Positions 38,439 through 47,080 of a DNA stretch of 63,852 bases are shown piece by piece. Under the pieces are notes generated by a model. That model had not been told where the DNA came from. It did no database searches and worked only from the letters and a program-made list of their open reading frames with translations. The translations under genes were made by a program, and so were the position numbers. The first letter of the stretch is position 1; the number at the start of each line of letters is the position of its first letter. The stretch is from NCBI RefSeq assembly GCF_001425205.1, contig NZ_LMDW01000007.1, forward strand, positions 1 through 63,852, in the 5' to 3' direction. The DNA comes from Variovorax sp. Root411 (GTDB taxonomy: Bacteria > Pseudomonadota > Gammaproteobacteria > Burkholderiales > Burkholderiaceae_C).

Positions 38439-39311
38439 TCAGCGCGCGTTCTGCAGCGCCGCGATGCGCTCCTCGATCGGTGGGTGCGTGGCAAACAGCT
38501 TGCCGATGCTGCCGGTGATGCCCATGGCTTCGACCGCCTTCGGCAGTTCGCCGGCCGGCAGGCCGCCCAGGCGCGCGAGCGCGTTCATCATCGGCTGGCG
38601 GTTGCCCATGAGCGCGGCGGCGCCGGCGTCGGCGCGGAACTCGCGGTGGCGCGAGAACCACGCCACCACCATCGCGGCGGCAAAGCCCAGCACGATGTCG
38701 AGCACGATGGTGCTCACGTAGTAGCCGATGCCGGGGCCCGACGAGCGGTCGTCGCCGCGGCGCAGGAAGCTGTCGACCGCATAGCCGATCACGCGCGACA
38801 GGAACACGACGAAGGTGTTCATCACGCCCTGGATCAGCGTCATGGTGACCATGTCACCGTTGGCGATGTGCGCCACCTCGTGGCCGATGACGGCCTCGAC
38901 CTCTTCGCGCGTCATGTTCTGCAGCAGGCCGGTGGACACCGCCACCAGCGAGGAGTTCTTGAACGCGCCGGTCGCGAAGGCATTGGGCTCGCCTTCGAAG
39001 ATTGCAACTTCGGGCATGCCGATGCCGGCCTTGTCGGCGAACTTGCGCACCGTGCCGACGATCCAGGCCTCGTCGGGCGACTGGGGGTTGTCGATCATGC
39101 GCAGCCCGGCCGTCCACTTGGCCATGGGCTTGCTGATAAGCAGCGAGATGAACGCGCCGCCGAAGCCCATGATGAGCGCGAAGCCGAGCAGCGCCGTGAG
39201 GTTGAGCCCGTTGGCCGTGAGAAAGCGGTTGACGCCGAGCAGGCTGGCGACGATGCCGAGCACCGCGACGACCATCACATTGGTCAGGACGAACAGAAGG
39301 ATACGTTTCAA
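38439..39311 (-). CDS. htpX: protease HtpX homologue
   Basis: 290 residues, family length. Two N-terminal membrane helices ([42 protein letters not shown]), the zinc motif [10 protein letters not shown] with a downstream Glu ligand ([10 protein letters not shown]), and two further membrane segments. Inner-membrane metalloprotease for quality control of membrane proteins, usually induced by envelope stress. The IgaA-like envelope gene lies upstream on the same strand, 197 bp away. Confidence 0.93.
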   Translation of the reverse strand: MKRILLFVLTNVMVVAVLGIVASLLGVNRFLTANGLNLTALLGFALIMGFGGAFISLLISKPMAKWTAGLRMIDNPQSPDEAWIVGTVRKFADKAGIGMPEVAIFEGEPNAFATGAFKNSSLVAVSTGLLQNMTREEVEAVIGHEVAHIANGDMVTMTLIQGVMNTFVVFLSRVIGYAVDSFLRRGDDRSSGPGIGYYVSTIVLDIVLGFAAAMVVAWFSRHREFRADAGAAALMGNRQPMMNALARLGGLPAGELPKAVEAMGITGSIGKLFATHPPIEERIAALQNAR

Positions 39312-39508
39312 GTTGAATTCTCCGTGGGGAAATCTGCCACCCAGATGAGGGCCTCGCGGCTCTCTTCAAGCCGTGCGCGGCATGGAGGTCCTGGGTGTTG
39401 TTGTGCGTTGTGGGGCGCTCCGGCCGGCGGTAGCCGGCAAGGCCATGATAGGAGCAAAAGTTCCAACGCCCGGGTATTCCCCGGCCGCGCAAAGGCCTGT
39501 CGAAGAAC

Positions 39509-41758
39509 TCAGAAGAGGCCTGTCGTTCCCGGCGCCGGACGCGTGGCGATGTCGGCGTGCAGGCGGGCGCTGCGGCGCATGCCCTGCGTCAGGCGCACCG
39601 CGAACAGCATGCCGTTGACCAGCACCAGCAGCGCCGCGAACAGCGCCCACAGCGTGTACGCACCGGCGCTGGCCGTGCGCGCGGCGTCCAGGTTCGGGTC
39701 GATGCGCACCAGCGTCGTGCCCTTGGCGTCCTCGCCGACGGCGGTCACCAACCCCTCGAGCACGAAGGGATGCAGGCCATCGGTGGTGGCATTGCGACGC
39801 AGGCGTTCCCAGCGTTCGAGCAGGGAACCGCGAGGCACGTCATCGGCCGGGCCATCGGCGCCGTCTTCTCCCGGCTCGGCGTCGGACTCACCCGACTTGC
39901 CCTGCGCATCGCCGATGCGGGAAGTGGACGCCAGCAGCACGCCGCCCTTGGCAGGCACGATGGCCGGGCGCGCGGCGGCGATCTTCGCGGTGACCACGCT
40001 GTCGACGGCCTGCCGCAGCACGCGCTGCACGGTCGCGAGTTGGCCGCGAGACAGCACGAGGTCGGCGTTCTGCGCGCCCGTCTTCGCGCTGGCGGCCAAC
40101 GCCGCCCAGGTGGTGACCGGCGTGTCGGCGCCGTCCTTCTCGACGGTGGCGTCGATCGCGCGCACGAGCTCGCGCTGCAGGTGGGCGCAGGCTTCGGGCG
40201 AGAGGCCGCCGCTGTCGTGGCAGGCGGCCTCGATCATGGCCACCGAACGGTCGAAGCCGCGCACGATCATGGGCACGTTCTCGCGCGCGCGGTAGGCCGC
40301 GAGCGGGTCGGGCGCCTGGCCCATCTGCATGCGCAGCATCGCCATCAGGGCGGCCGACATGCCGTTCTCCGACGCGCGGATGAAGTCCGCCCCGGCAAGC
40401 GCCAGCACGCTCTGCGGAATGTCCAGCGCGGGCACGACCGGGTCGGAGCCGGCCCAGCGCACGGTGGTGCAGTCGATGACCGGCACGGCGTGCGCGTCTT
40501 CGCTGCGGCCGTTCATGTCCATCTCGCAGCGGGCTTCGCCTTCCATGTTGGCGAAGCTGGCCCACTTCGGCGGGTTCTCGTCCACTTGCGCGGGGTTGGC
40601 GTAGCCAGGGCTCTTTGCATGCGAGATCCAATGCGCAACCACCGCCGCTTCGCCGCGCAGGTCGGGCGCCGACAGCGCCAGCGCGCCGAGGGCCAGCAGC
40701 CCGACCAGCAACAGCAGCAGGTGGCGCCCCCAATACACGGGCCGGAAGCGTCGCCATTCGTCGGCCACGGACCACTTGTCGCCGAAGCTCACCGCGCTGT
40801 AGTCGCTGGTGCGCAGTTCGGCCTCGATCACCTCGCCGTACGGCACCGACGCGGGGTTGCTCCAGTGTGAAGGCAGCACCAGGCTCAGCTTGTCGCCGAT
40901 GAACATGCCGACCTTCCTGACCGCCACGTTGCGCACGTCGACCACGGCAATCTGGTTGAGCATGCCGCGCACGCGGTTGACGGGCTGCGGCTGGCGCACC
41001 ACCGCCATCGACGACGGCCGGCGCACGAAGAGCCACGCGGCCCACAGGGCCGCGAGCAGGCCCGCGCCCAGCAGGTAGGCCTGCGCCCCGCGCGTGGCGT
41101 CCCAGGTGGTGATCCACAACAGCACGAAGGCGGCCAGCCATGCGAGCGCGGAGGCCCAGCCGCCGCGGCCCATGCGGCTTGCGACTTCTTCGGGGGTCTC
41201 GGTGCGCTGGCCGAGGATGTCGACCTCGCCGCGTTCGTAGCGGGCGAGCGGGTTCGCGTCCTGCGCGACTTCGTCGAGGCTCGGCAGCGCGCCGGCTTCG
41301 CCGCGCTTCCATTGCTTGTCCTGCGCCTGTTGGCGCTGCGCGCGCTGGCGGCCTTCGAGCAGGTCGAAGCCGTTCACGCGGATCACCACCGCGCATTTCT
41401 TGCTCAGCACGACCAGCGCCTCGTTGTGCGGCTCGATGTAATCGATGGCGTCGTAGGGCAGCAGCACATCGACGTCGCCGATGGTGTCGTGCTCGGTCGA
41501 CGAGCCCTGCGTCTGCAGGCCGTGGCGCAGGAAGGCGCCGCGGAGTTCGCGCACCTCGTCGTCGACCGTGAGGCCCTGTCCCATCAGAAAGGGTTGCAGC
41601 GCGGATTTCTCTTCGTCGGTGATGCGGCGCAGCACGGGCGTGTTGCGAAAGCCCTTCAGCGCATCGCGGTTGCCGGAACGGCGCGAGGCGTAGACGATGA
41701 AGCTGTAGATCGCGTAAAGAATCAGCCCGACCTTGAGCAGAAGAATGACGGTGTCCAT
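39509..41758 (-). CDS. IgaA/UmoB-like inner membrane protein
   Basis: 749 residues. Five membrane helices: TM1 at 3-22, TM2/TM3 as a hairpin (ALAWLAAFVLLWITTWD; AYLLGAGLLAALWAAWLFV), TM4 (LLLLLVGLLALGALAL), then a ~270-residue periplasmic domain with Cys residues, and TM5 near the C-terminus. This is the topology of enterobacterial IgaA/UmoB, and the N-terminal RITDEEKSALQPFL resembles theirs. IgaA restrains the Rcs phosphorelay; no Rcs genes are seen here, so the role is open. Start ATG 41758 has GAGGAG upstream. Confidence 0.6.
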   Translation of the reverse strand: MDTVILLLKVGLILYAIYSFIVYASRRSGNRDALKGFRNTPVLRRITDEEKSALQPFLMGQGLTVDDEVRELRGAFLRHGLQTQGSSTEHDTIGDVDVLLPYDAIDYIEPHNEALVVLSKKCAVVIRVNGFDLLEGRQRAQRQQAQDKQWKRGEAGALPSLDEVAQDANPLARYERGEVDILGQRTETPEEVASRMGRGGWASALAWLAAFVLLWITTWDATRGAQAYLLGAGLLAALWAAWLFVRRPSSMAVVRQPQPVNRVRGMLNQIAVVDVRNVAVRKVGMFIGDKLSLVLPSHWSNPASVPYGEVIEAELRTSDYSAVSFGDKWSVADEWRRFRPVYWGRHLLLLLVGLLALGALALSAPDLRGEAAVVAHWISHAKSPGYANPAQVDENPPKWASFANMEGEARCEMDMNGRSEDAHAVPVIDCTTVRWAGSDPVVPALDIPQSVLALAGADFIRASENGMSAALMAMLRMQMGQAPDPLAAYRARENVPMIVRGFDRSVAMIEAACHDSGGLSPEACAHLQRELVRAIDATVEKDGADTPVTTWAALAASAKTGAQNADLVLSRGQLATVQRVLRQAVDSVVTAKIAAARPAIVPAKGGVLLASTSRIGDAQGKSGESDAEPGEDGADGPADDVPRGSLLERWERLRRNATTDGLHPFVLEGLVTAVGEDAKGTTLVRIDPNLDAARTASAGAYTLWALFAALLVLVNGMLFAVRLTQGMRRSARLHADIATRPAPGTTGLF

Positions 41759-41840
41759 GTTGTTGTCTGAGCTCCTCTGAAATGGAAAGCAGTCCGCGTG
41801 CGGTGCACGCGCTGCGGCGGGCCTCCCGAGCCCGCGAAAA

Positions 41841-42611
41841 CTACACCTGCAAGGCGCTCGGCAAGGGCCGGAAGACCCTCGCGTCGGCGTAGAAGGATGC
41901 CGCTGTATTTTCAGCGCACCAGCCGGGCACGCCGAGCACCGGAAGGGGTACGAAAGGCTTCGTTTGGAGCCAGTCCGCATCGAAATTCTTCGCGATCGCT
42001 GCGTCGTCGAGGGTCGGCGCTACGTCCATGCCGCGAGGCAGCAGCACGTGCGCCGTGATCGGCTTGCGCGGCGTCACCAGCTTCTCGAGCAGCGCGTGCC
42101 CGAACAGCAGCAGGCGCGCTTCGCTCCACAGGCCGCGCTGCGTGACGAACAGCGCATGCCAGTCGCGCGCGACCAGCGCCCGCCACAGCGCGGGTGGCGC
42201 ATCGAGCAGCGCGCCGTTCTCGTCGAACAGCGTGAGCGCGTCGCGCAGCGGACCGCGCACGGCCGCGACACCGCTGCGCGCGATCTCGCCCGCCTGCAGT
42301 TCGTTGAGCCGGCGCTTGGTGTGCGGAAACGCAAGCCACACAAGCCCGTTGAAGAAGTCGTGCAGGTTGTCGCGCGTGGGCACGCTGCGGGTCTGGAAGA
42401 TGTGCGCCTCGTAGGCCTGGCCTGGCGGCAGTGCGTGCTGGTGCACGAAGTCGGGAACTGGCGCGGGGACAGACGCGGGCACAGGCGCAGGCTTGGTGCC
42501 CTGCAGCGCGGCGGCGACTCCGCCATGCCGCGCGGCCTGCGCCACCGCTTCGCCGCTCGAACGATAGGGCGCAAGCCAGGGCTGCGCCCAATCGACCGCC
42601 GGCAGGATCAA
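41841..42611 (-). CDS. DUF3025 domain-containing protein
   Basis: 256 residues. Typical DUF3025 features: VDWAQPWLAPYR near the N-terminus, SVPTRDNLHDFFNGLVWLAFPHTKRRLNELQ (core motif NLHDFFN..VW..FP..K), and a C-terminal GWCAEN. No membrane segment. Function unknown. Its start overlaps the stop of the NYN gene (ATGA), so the two are translated together. Confidence 0.85.
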   Translation of the reverse strand: MILPAVDWAQPWLAPYRSSGEAVAQAARHGGVAAALQGTKPAPVPASVPAPVPDFVHQHALPPGQAYEAHIFQTRSVPTRDNLHDFFNGLVWLAFPHTKRRLNELQAGEIARSGVAAVRGPLRDALTLFDENGALLDAPPALWRALVARDWHALFVTQRGLWSEARLLLFGHALLEKLVTPRKPITAHVLLPRGMDVAPTLDDAAIAKNFDADWLQTKPFVPLPVLGVPGWCAENTAASFYADARVFRPLPSALQV

Positions 42612-43435
42612 GGCGCGGGCGCGCCCGTCCAGCGGATGCGGTCGGGGTGCTGCATCACCGCGAACTCCGCGGTGAGCTTGTCGAACAGCTTGAGCGAGCT
42701 GCCGTGCTTGCCGAGCAGGCCGGCGGTGCGCAAGGCTTTCGCCACGTCGTTGAGCGGCACGTCCTTGCCGCCGCGCAATGCGGGCGCGGCCTGCAGGATG
42801 AACTCGGCGGCTTCGGACGGAGGTTGCGGCTGCGGCGCGGTGGGCGCCTTGGCCGCCGTCTTGCGTGCCGTCTTCTTCGCCGCGGCCTTCTTCGCTGCAG
42901 GTGCGGCTGCGGTCGTCGTGCCGGCGCTCTTCGCCCGCGAGGTCTTGGCGCCGGCCGACTTGGCAGAGGCCGTCTTCTTCGCTGGCGCGGTGCGCACTGC
43001 TGGCGCCGCGTAGCCCGCGCCGTGGTGCGCCAGGTCCATGAAGGTGTCGTAGATGCCGACCGTTTCCTCGCCCGTCTTGCCCTGCTGGCCGATGCCGCAG
43101 ACGCGGCAGCCCTTCTCGCGCAGGCGGATCACCAGCGGCGCGAAGTCGGAGTCGGACGAGACCAGCACCACCACGTCGGGACGCTCGTCGATCACGAGGT
43201 CGATGGCGTCGACGGCCAGCGCGATGTCGGTGCTGTTCTTGCCGGTCGACAGGTTCACCATCGGGCGCACCGACAGCCGCTTGAACAGGGCTTGGCGGTT
43301 CACCGCCATCTCGGCATTGCAGTAGGCGCGGCGCACATGGATGGCGCCGTACTCGTCCATCGTGCGCTGCACGGCCTGCTCGATCACGTCGGCCGAGACG
43401 TTGTCGGCGTCGATCAGCAGCATCACGCGAGTCAT
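42608..43435 (-). CDS. NYN domain protein with Ala/Lys linker and C-terminal OST-HTH-like domain
   Basis: 275 residues. Residues 1-140 are a NYN (PIN-like) nuclease domain: LLIDADN at the N-terminus, STDIALAVDAIDL and SSDSDFAPLVIRLREKG supply the acidic metal-binding residues. Residues ~155-205 are a disordered Ala/Lys/Thr linker. Residues ~212-272 look like an OST-HTH/LOTUS RNA-binding domain. Probably an RNA-processing nuclease. The sequence immediately upstream, including the ribosome site GGGGGTGAG, belongs to dispersed repeat A. Coupled to DUF3025. Confidence 0.82.
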   Translation of the reverse strand: MTRVMLLIDADNVSADVIEQAVQRTMDEYGAIHVRRAYCNAEMAVNRQALFKRLSVRPMVNLSTGKNSTDIALAVDAIDLVIDERPDVVVLVSSDSDFAPLVIRLREKGCRVCGIGQQGKTGEETVGIYDTFMDLAHHGAGYAAPAVRTAPAKKTASAKSAGAKTSRAKSAGTTTAAAPAAKKAAAKKTARKTAAKAPTAPQPQPPSEAAEFILQAAPALRGGKDVPLNDVAKALRTAGLLGKHGSSLKLFDKLTAEFAVMQHPDRIRWTGAPAP

Positions 43436-43538
43436 TGGCTCACCCCCAGGCTGCGCGCACTTCGTGTCGCTTCTCCCACCCCCTCACCGGGGGCAACACC
43501 AACGGCCCGGCAAAGCCGGTTCCGTGGTGTTTCTCGAC
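43436..43538 (+). repeat. dispersed intergenic repeat A, copy 2
   Basis: Same element as at 34885, same orientation: TTGGCTCACCCCCAGGCTGC, GCGCACTTCGTGTCGCTTCT, a CCCCC/GGGGG stem and CCGGCAAAGCCGG. It abuts the NYN start codon (43435), so the repeat forms that gene's leader. Confidence 0.8.
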
Positions 43539-43595
43539 GGGATCTTGCCAACCTCAGATGCCGCGCGTTGAGCGACTGATCGCGTGATGAAGTAC

Positions 43596-44627
43596 TCACA
43601 AGAGCTTCCACTGCACGGTTTCGCCGCCGCGCAGCGGCTTCAGCGTGGCATCGCCATAGGGCACGGTCTCCGGCACGGTCCAGCTTTCGCGCTTGAGCGT
43701 GATGGTGTCGGTATGGCGCGGCAGTTCGTAGAAGTCGGGGCCGTGGAAGCTCGCGAAACCTTCGAGCTTGTCGAGCGCTTGCGCGTTGTCGAAGGCTTCC
43801 GCGTACAGCTCGATGGCGGTGAGCGCGGTGTAGCAGCCGGCGCAGCCGAGCGCATGTTCCTTCAGGTGCGCCGGGTGCGGCGCGCTGTCGGTGCCCAGGA
43901 AGAAGCGGTCGCTGCCGCTGGTGGCCGCCTCGACCAGCGCCACGCGGTGCGTCTCGCGCTTGAGCACCGGCAGGCAGTAGTAGTGCGGGCGGATGCCGCC
44001 GGTGAAGATGGCGTTGCGGTTGTAGAGCAGGTGGTGCGCCGTGATGGTGGCAGCAGTGAAATGGCCGGCGTCGCGCACGTAGTGGGCGCCTTCCTTGGTG
44101 GTCAGGTGCTCGAACACCACCTTGAGTTCGGGGAAGTCGCGGCGCAGCGGAATCATCACGCGGTCGACGAACACGGCCTCGCGGTCGAACAGGTCGATGG
44201 CCGGATCGGTCACCTCGCCGTGCACCAGCAGCAGCAGGCCGTGCTTCTGCATGGCTTCGAGCGTCTTGTAGGTCTTGCGGATGTCGGTCACGCCGGCATC
44301 GCTGTTGGTGGTGGCGCCGGCCGGGTAGAGCTTGAGCGCGCGCACGCCGGCCTCGGCGGCCAGCGCGATTTCTTCGGGCGGCAGCTTGTCGGTGAGGTAG
44401 AGCGACATCACGGGCTCGAAGGCGGTGCCCGCGGGCACGGCGGCGCGGATGCGGTCGCGGTAGGCCATGGCCTGCGCGGCGGTGGTCACGGGGGGGCGCA
44501 GGTTCGGCATGATCAGCGCGCGGCCGAACTGGCGCGCGCTGTGTGGAACGACGGCTTCGAGGGCGGCGCCGTCGCGCACGTGCAGGTGCCAGTCGTCGGG
44601 GCGGGTGATCGTGAGGGTGTCTGTCAT
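43596..44627 (-). CDS. pyrC: dihydroorotase, class II
   Basis: 343 residues, normal length. Zinc site HLHVRDG at residues ~14-20, carbamylated Lys in [16 protein letters not shown], His ligands in LLVHGEV and FEHLTT, catalytic Asp in FLGTDSAPH. Cyclises carbamoyl aspartate in pyrimidine synthesis. The ATG overlaps the sigma-factor stop (ATGA), an unusual link of a housekeeping enzyme to a sigma gene. Confidence 0.95.
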   Translation of the reverse strand: MTDTLTITRPDDWHLHVRDGAALEAVVPHSARQFGRALIMPNLRPPVTTAAQAMAYRDRIRAAVPAGTAFEPVMSLYLTDKLPPEEIALAAEAGVRALKLYPAGATTNSDAGVTDIRKTYKTLEAMQKHGLLLLVHGEVTDPAIDLFDREAVFVDRVMIPLRRDFPELKVVFEHLTTKEGAHYVRDAGHFTAATITAHHLLYNRNAIFTGGIRPHYYCLPVLKRETHRVALVEAATSGSDRFFLGTDSAPHPAHLKEHALGCAGCYTALTAIELYAEAFDNAQALDKLEGFASFHGPDFYELPRHTDTITLKRESWTVPETVPYGDATLKPLRGGETVQWKLL

Positions 44628-45166
44628 GGCCCGGCAATTGTCGCATCGCCCCCCAGCAAATACTCGCGCACCAGCGCCCGCGCGCGGTGCGGCCGGCTCT
44701 TCACGGCGCCCGGCGGTTCGCCGAGCCGTTCGGCGATCTCGGCGATGGTCAGCTCCTCGAAGTCGCGCAGCAGCACCACTTCGAGGTAGTGCGCGGGAAG
44801 CGACTCCAGCGCGTGCGTGAGGTCGATGCGCAAAGCGCCGTCGCTGCGGCTGGCCAGTTGCCGCTCGGCCAGCTCGTCGTCGAGCGGTTCGTGCCGGAAC
44901 ATCGCGCGCTGCAGCCTGAGGCACTCGCGCCGGATGACAGTGAAGAGCCACGACGAGAAGGCCGCGGCCGCCTTCAGCGCCCGGACCTTGCGCGCGATCA
45001 CCAGCAGCGATTCCTGCACGGCGTCGTCGACGTCGCTGGCCTGGCAGTGCCGCCAGGCGTAGCGCCGCGCATCGGCCTGGCAGACCGCGAGCAGGCCCGA
45101 GATGGCGGCGGGGTCGCCGGTCTGCGCGGCCTGGATCAGTCCGGTGCGGTCGATGCCCACGCCCAT
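44624..45166 (-). CDS. ECF-type RNA polymerase sigma factor
   Basis: 180 residues. Region 2 ([19 protein letters not shown] ... [13 protein letters not shown]) and region 4 ([39 protein letters not shown], given by its ends LESLPAHY and GAVKSR) are clear. No anti-sigma factor gene is adjacent; upstream is a DUF2892 gene 3 bp away and downstream is pyrC. Control may therefore be transcriptional. Confidence 0.85.
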   Translation of the reverse strand: MGVGIDRTGLIQAAQTGDPAAISGLLAVCQADARRYAWRHCQASDVDDAVQESLLVIARKVRALKAAAAFSSWLFTVIRRECLRLQRAMFRHEPLDDELAERQLASRSDGALRIDLTHALESLPAHYLEVVLLRDFEELTIAEIAERLGEPPGAVKSRPHRARALVREYLLGGDATIAGP

Positions 45167-45169
45167 GGC

Positions 45170-45385
45170 TCAGCGCCCCTTGCCAGGCTTGCGCCCGACC
45201 ATGGCGCACATCGGGCAGAAGCCGAACAGGCCCGTCAGCGCGAGCGTCGCGCCCGTGAGCCCGGCGATCACCGCGAGCCCGAAGCCGGCCGTGCCCCAGC
45301 TCATGGCGGCGAAAAGCAGGCCGGCGAGGCCCATGACGATGCGCAGCGCGCGTTCCCAACCGGGGACATTCTTGACGTAGACCAT
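45170..45385 (-). CDS. DUF2892 (YgaP-like) membrane protein
   Basis: 71 residues, two membrane helices ([41 protein letters not shown]) and the MCAM segment found in DUF2892 proteins after the second helix. GAAGGAG sets ATG 45385; a longer frame upstream lacks support. First gene of the DUF2892-sigma-pyrC unit. Confidence 0.8.
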   Translation of the reverse strand: MVYVKNVPGWERALRIVMGLAGLLFAAMSWGTAGFGLAVIAGLTGATLALTGLFGFCPMCAMVGRKPGKGR

Positions 45386-45560
45386 GGTGACTCCTTCGAT
45401 CCTTGGGTGCATGAGGAAGACCCTCGGACACAAGGAGGCGTCGAACCCGCCGAACGGTTCGCGGGAATCCACAAATTTTCCACTGCCGGGAGCCGACGCA
45501 GCGTGGCCGCACTCGGCGACACTGCGCTCTTTTCATCGCGCGCCTGACGCCAGCAGCATC

Positions 45561-45917
45561 ATGTCGGAAGCCTCGTCGCAGTTCGTCGACTTCATCGTCG
45601 ACCGTCTCCGCGGAATCCCGCGCATCGCCAAGACCCGATTCTTCGGCGGAACAGGACTGTCGGCCGACGCCACGCAGTTCGCGATGATCATGGGCAGCAC
45701 CGTGTACTTCGTCGTGGACAAGGACACCCGGCCGAAGTACGAGAAGCTGGGCAGCAAGTGCTTTGCCTACGACACGAAGGCGCGGCGGGTCCAGGTCAGG
45801 AAGTACTTCGAGGTCCCCATCGAGATCATCGAAGACCATGAAGCGTTGGCGGCCCTGGCAAGGGAAGCTGTTCTGGTGGCACAAAGCCTGAAGAAGCCGG
45901 CCGGCAAGGGCACCTAG
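45561..45917 (+). CDS. TfoX/Sxy N-terminal domain protein
   Basis: 118 residues: [46 protein letters not shown] is the TfoX_N pattern (limits FVDFIVDRL and VYFVVD). The C-terminal TfoX domain of competence regulators is absent, so a role in competence is not implied. Monocistronic, divergent from the DUF2892 unit. Confidence 0.82.
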   Translation: MSEASSQFVDFIVDRLRGIPRIAKTRFFGGTGLSADATQFAMIMGSTVYFVVDKDTRPKYEKLGSKCFAYDTKARRVQVRKYFEVPIEIIEDHEALAALAREAVLVAQSLKKPAGKGT

Positions 45918-46060
45918 CCTTGCGGGTCGACGGGAGCGGCATCGTTCATGCGCTCCTACGCGAGATCGGCCATGCAGACTGCTTTGCCTCGCCCCACCTC
46001 GCAAGAGATACTGTTTCCTTCGCTCAGGCCCAGGCTTCCTTGCGAAATGCAGTCAAAAGA

Positions 46061-46402
46061 ATGAAGAGCACGACAGAGCCCCAGCTGATCTCCCCAGCAC
46101 TCGCCGAGAGCGGCCCCGCCGCCCTGTTCACCGCGCCCGGCGGCGCGCGGGCCTTCGCCGTGCGCTGGCAAGGCGGCGTGCACGGCTATCTCAACCAGTG
46201 CCCTCATGCGGGCGGTCCGCTTGATTTCGAGGGCCAGGTGCTGGAGAGTTCAGGCCGCTTTCTGATGTGCGCGCGGCACGGCGCGATCTTCGAGCCCGAC
46301 ACCGGCAAGTGCGTCGGCGGTCCCTGCCGCGGCGCGCGGCTCACGCCGCTGGCGGTGCACGAAAGAGCGGACGGCAGCGTGTGGCTCGGCCGGGCCGAAT
46401 GA
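46061..46402 (+). CDS. Rieske (2Fe-2S) domain protein
   Basis: 113 residues. Cluster ligands CxH in NQCPHAGG and CxxH in LMCARHGAIFEPDTG, then CVGGPC closing the loop. Small soluble Rieske ferredoxin-like protein, redox role unknown. 27 bp before the PEBP-like lipoprotein gene. Confidence 0.85.
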   Translation: MKSTTEPQLISPALAESGPAALFTAPGGARAFAVRWQGGVHGYLNQCPHAGGPLDFEGQVLESSGRFLMCARHGAIFEPDTGKCVGGPCRGARLTPLAVHERADGSVWLGRAE

Positions 46403-46429
46403 AGACAACCCTCCAGGAGAAATAGAGAA

Positions 46430-47005
46430 ATGCGCAACAACAATCCTCTTGCCCTGTCGATCGCGGCCTTCGCGTTCACCGGCCTCTTGGCGGGCTGCAC
46501 GGGGATGTCGCCCGGCACCGGCAAGGCCTTCACGGGCATGAGAGTCACGTCGAGCGCTTTCGGCGACAACGGCGTCATTCCGGCCGACCACGCCGGCGAC
46601 TGCGGCGGCAAGAACGTCTCGCTGCCCGTGGCGTGGAGCAACCTGCCGGCCAGGACGAAATCGGTCGCCGTGCTGGTGCTCGACCCCGACGGTGCGGCCG
46701 GCCTCGGCGTGTCGCACTGGGTGGCCTACAACATCGCGGCCGAGCGCGGCGAGCTCAAGGCGGGCGAAGGACAGGCGGGCTCGAACTTCAACTTCACGAT
46801 GGGCCCGAACGTGGCCGGCGCGCCCGCCTACCGCGGCGTGTGCCCGCCGGTGGGCGACCGGCCGCATCACTACGTAGTGACCGTGATTGCCACCGACCTC
46901 GCACCGGGCAGCCTGCCGGCCGGCCTCGCGCGCGACGCGCTGCTGGCCGCGCTCAAGGGCCATGCGCTGGGCGGCCAGAGCGTGGTGGGCCTCTACAGCC
47001 GCTGA
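46430..47005 (+). CDS. YbhB/YbcL family (PEBP/RKIP-like) lipoprotein
   Basis: 191 residues. Lipoprotein signal with lipobox LLAG-C near residue 23. The PEBP fold motifs follow: VTSSAFGDNGVIPADHAGDCGGKNVSLPVAWSNLP (limits), VLVLDPDGAAG and HWVAYNIAAE, and the late RGVCPPVGDRPHHYVVTV. Phosphatidylethanolamine-binding-like protein, likely anchored in the envelope; ligand unknown. CTCCAGGAG ribosome site. Confidence 0.85.
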   Translation: MRNNNPLALSIAAFAFTGLLAGCTGMSPGTGKAFTGMRVTSSAFGDNGVIPADHAGDCGGKNVSLPVAWSNLPARTKSVAVLVLDPDGAAGLGVSHWVAYNIAAERGELKAGEGQAGSNFNFTMGPNVAGAPAYRGVCPPVGDRPHHYVVTVIATDLAPGSLPAGLARDALLAALKGHALGGQSVVGLYSR

Positions 47006-47080
47006 CCCTGCGTTAACAAATGTAATAATTAAGTCCTCGTTTTTCCGATATCCACAGCCGCTTCCTCGAAAGCTTCATCG

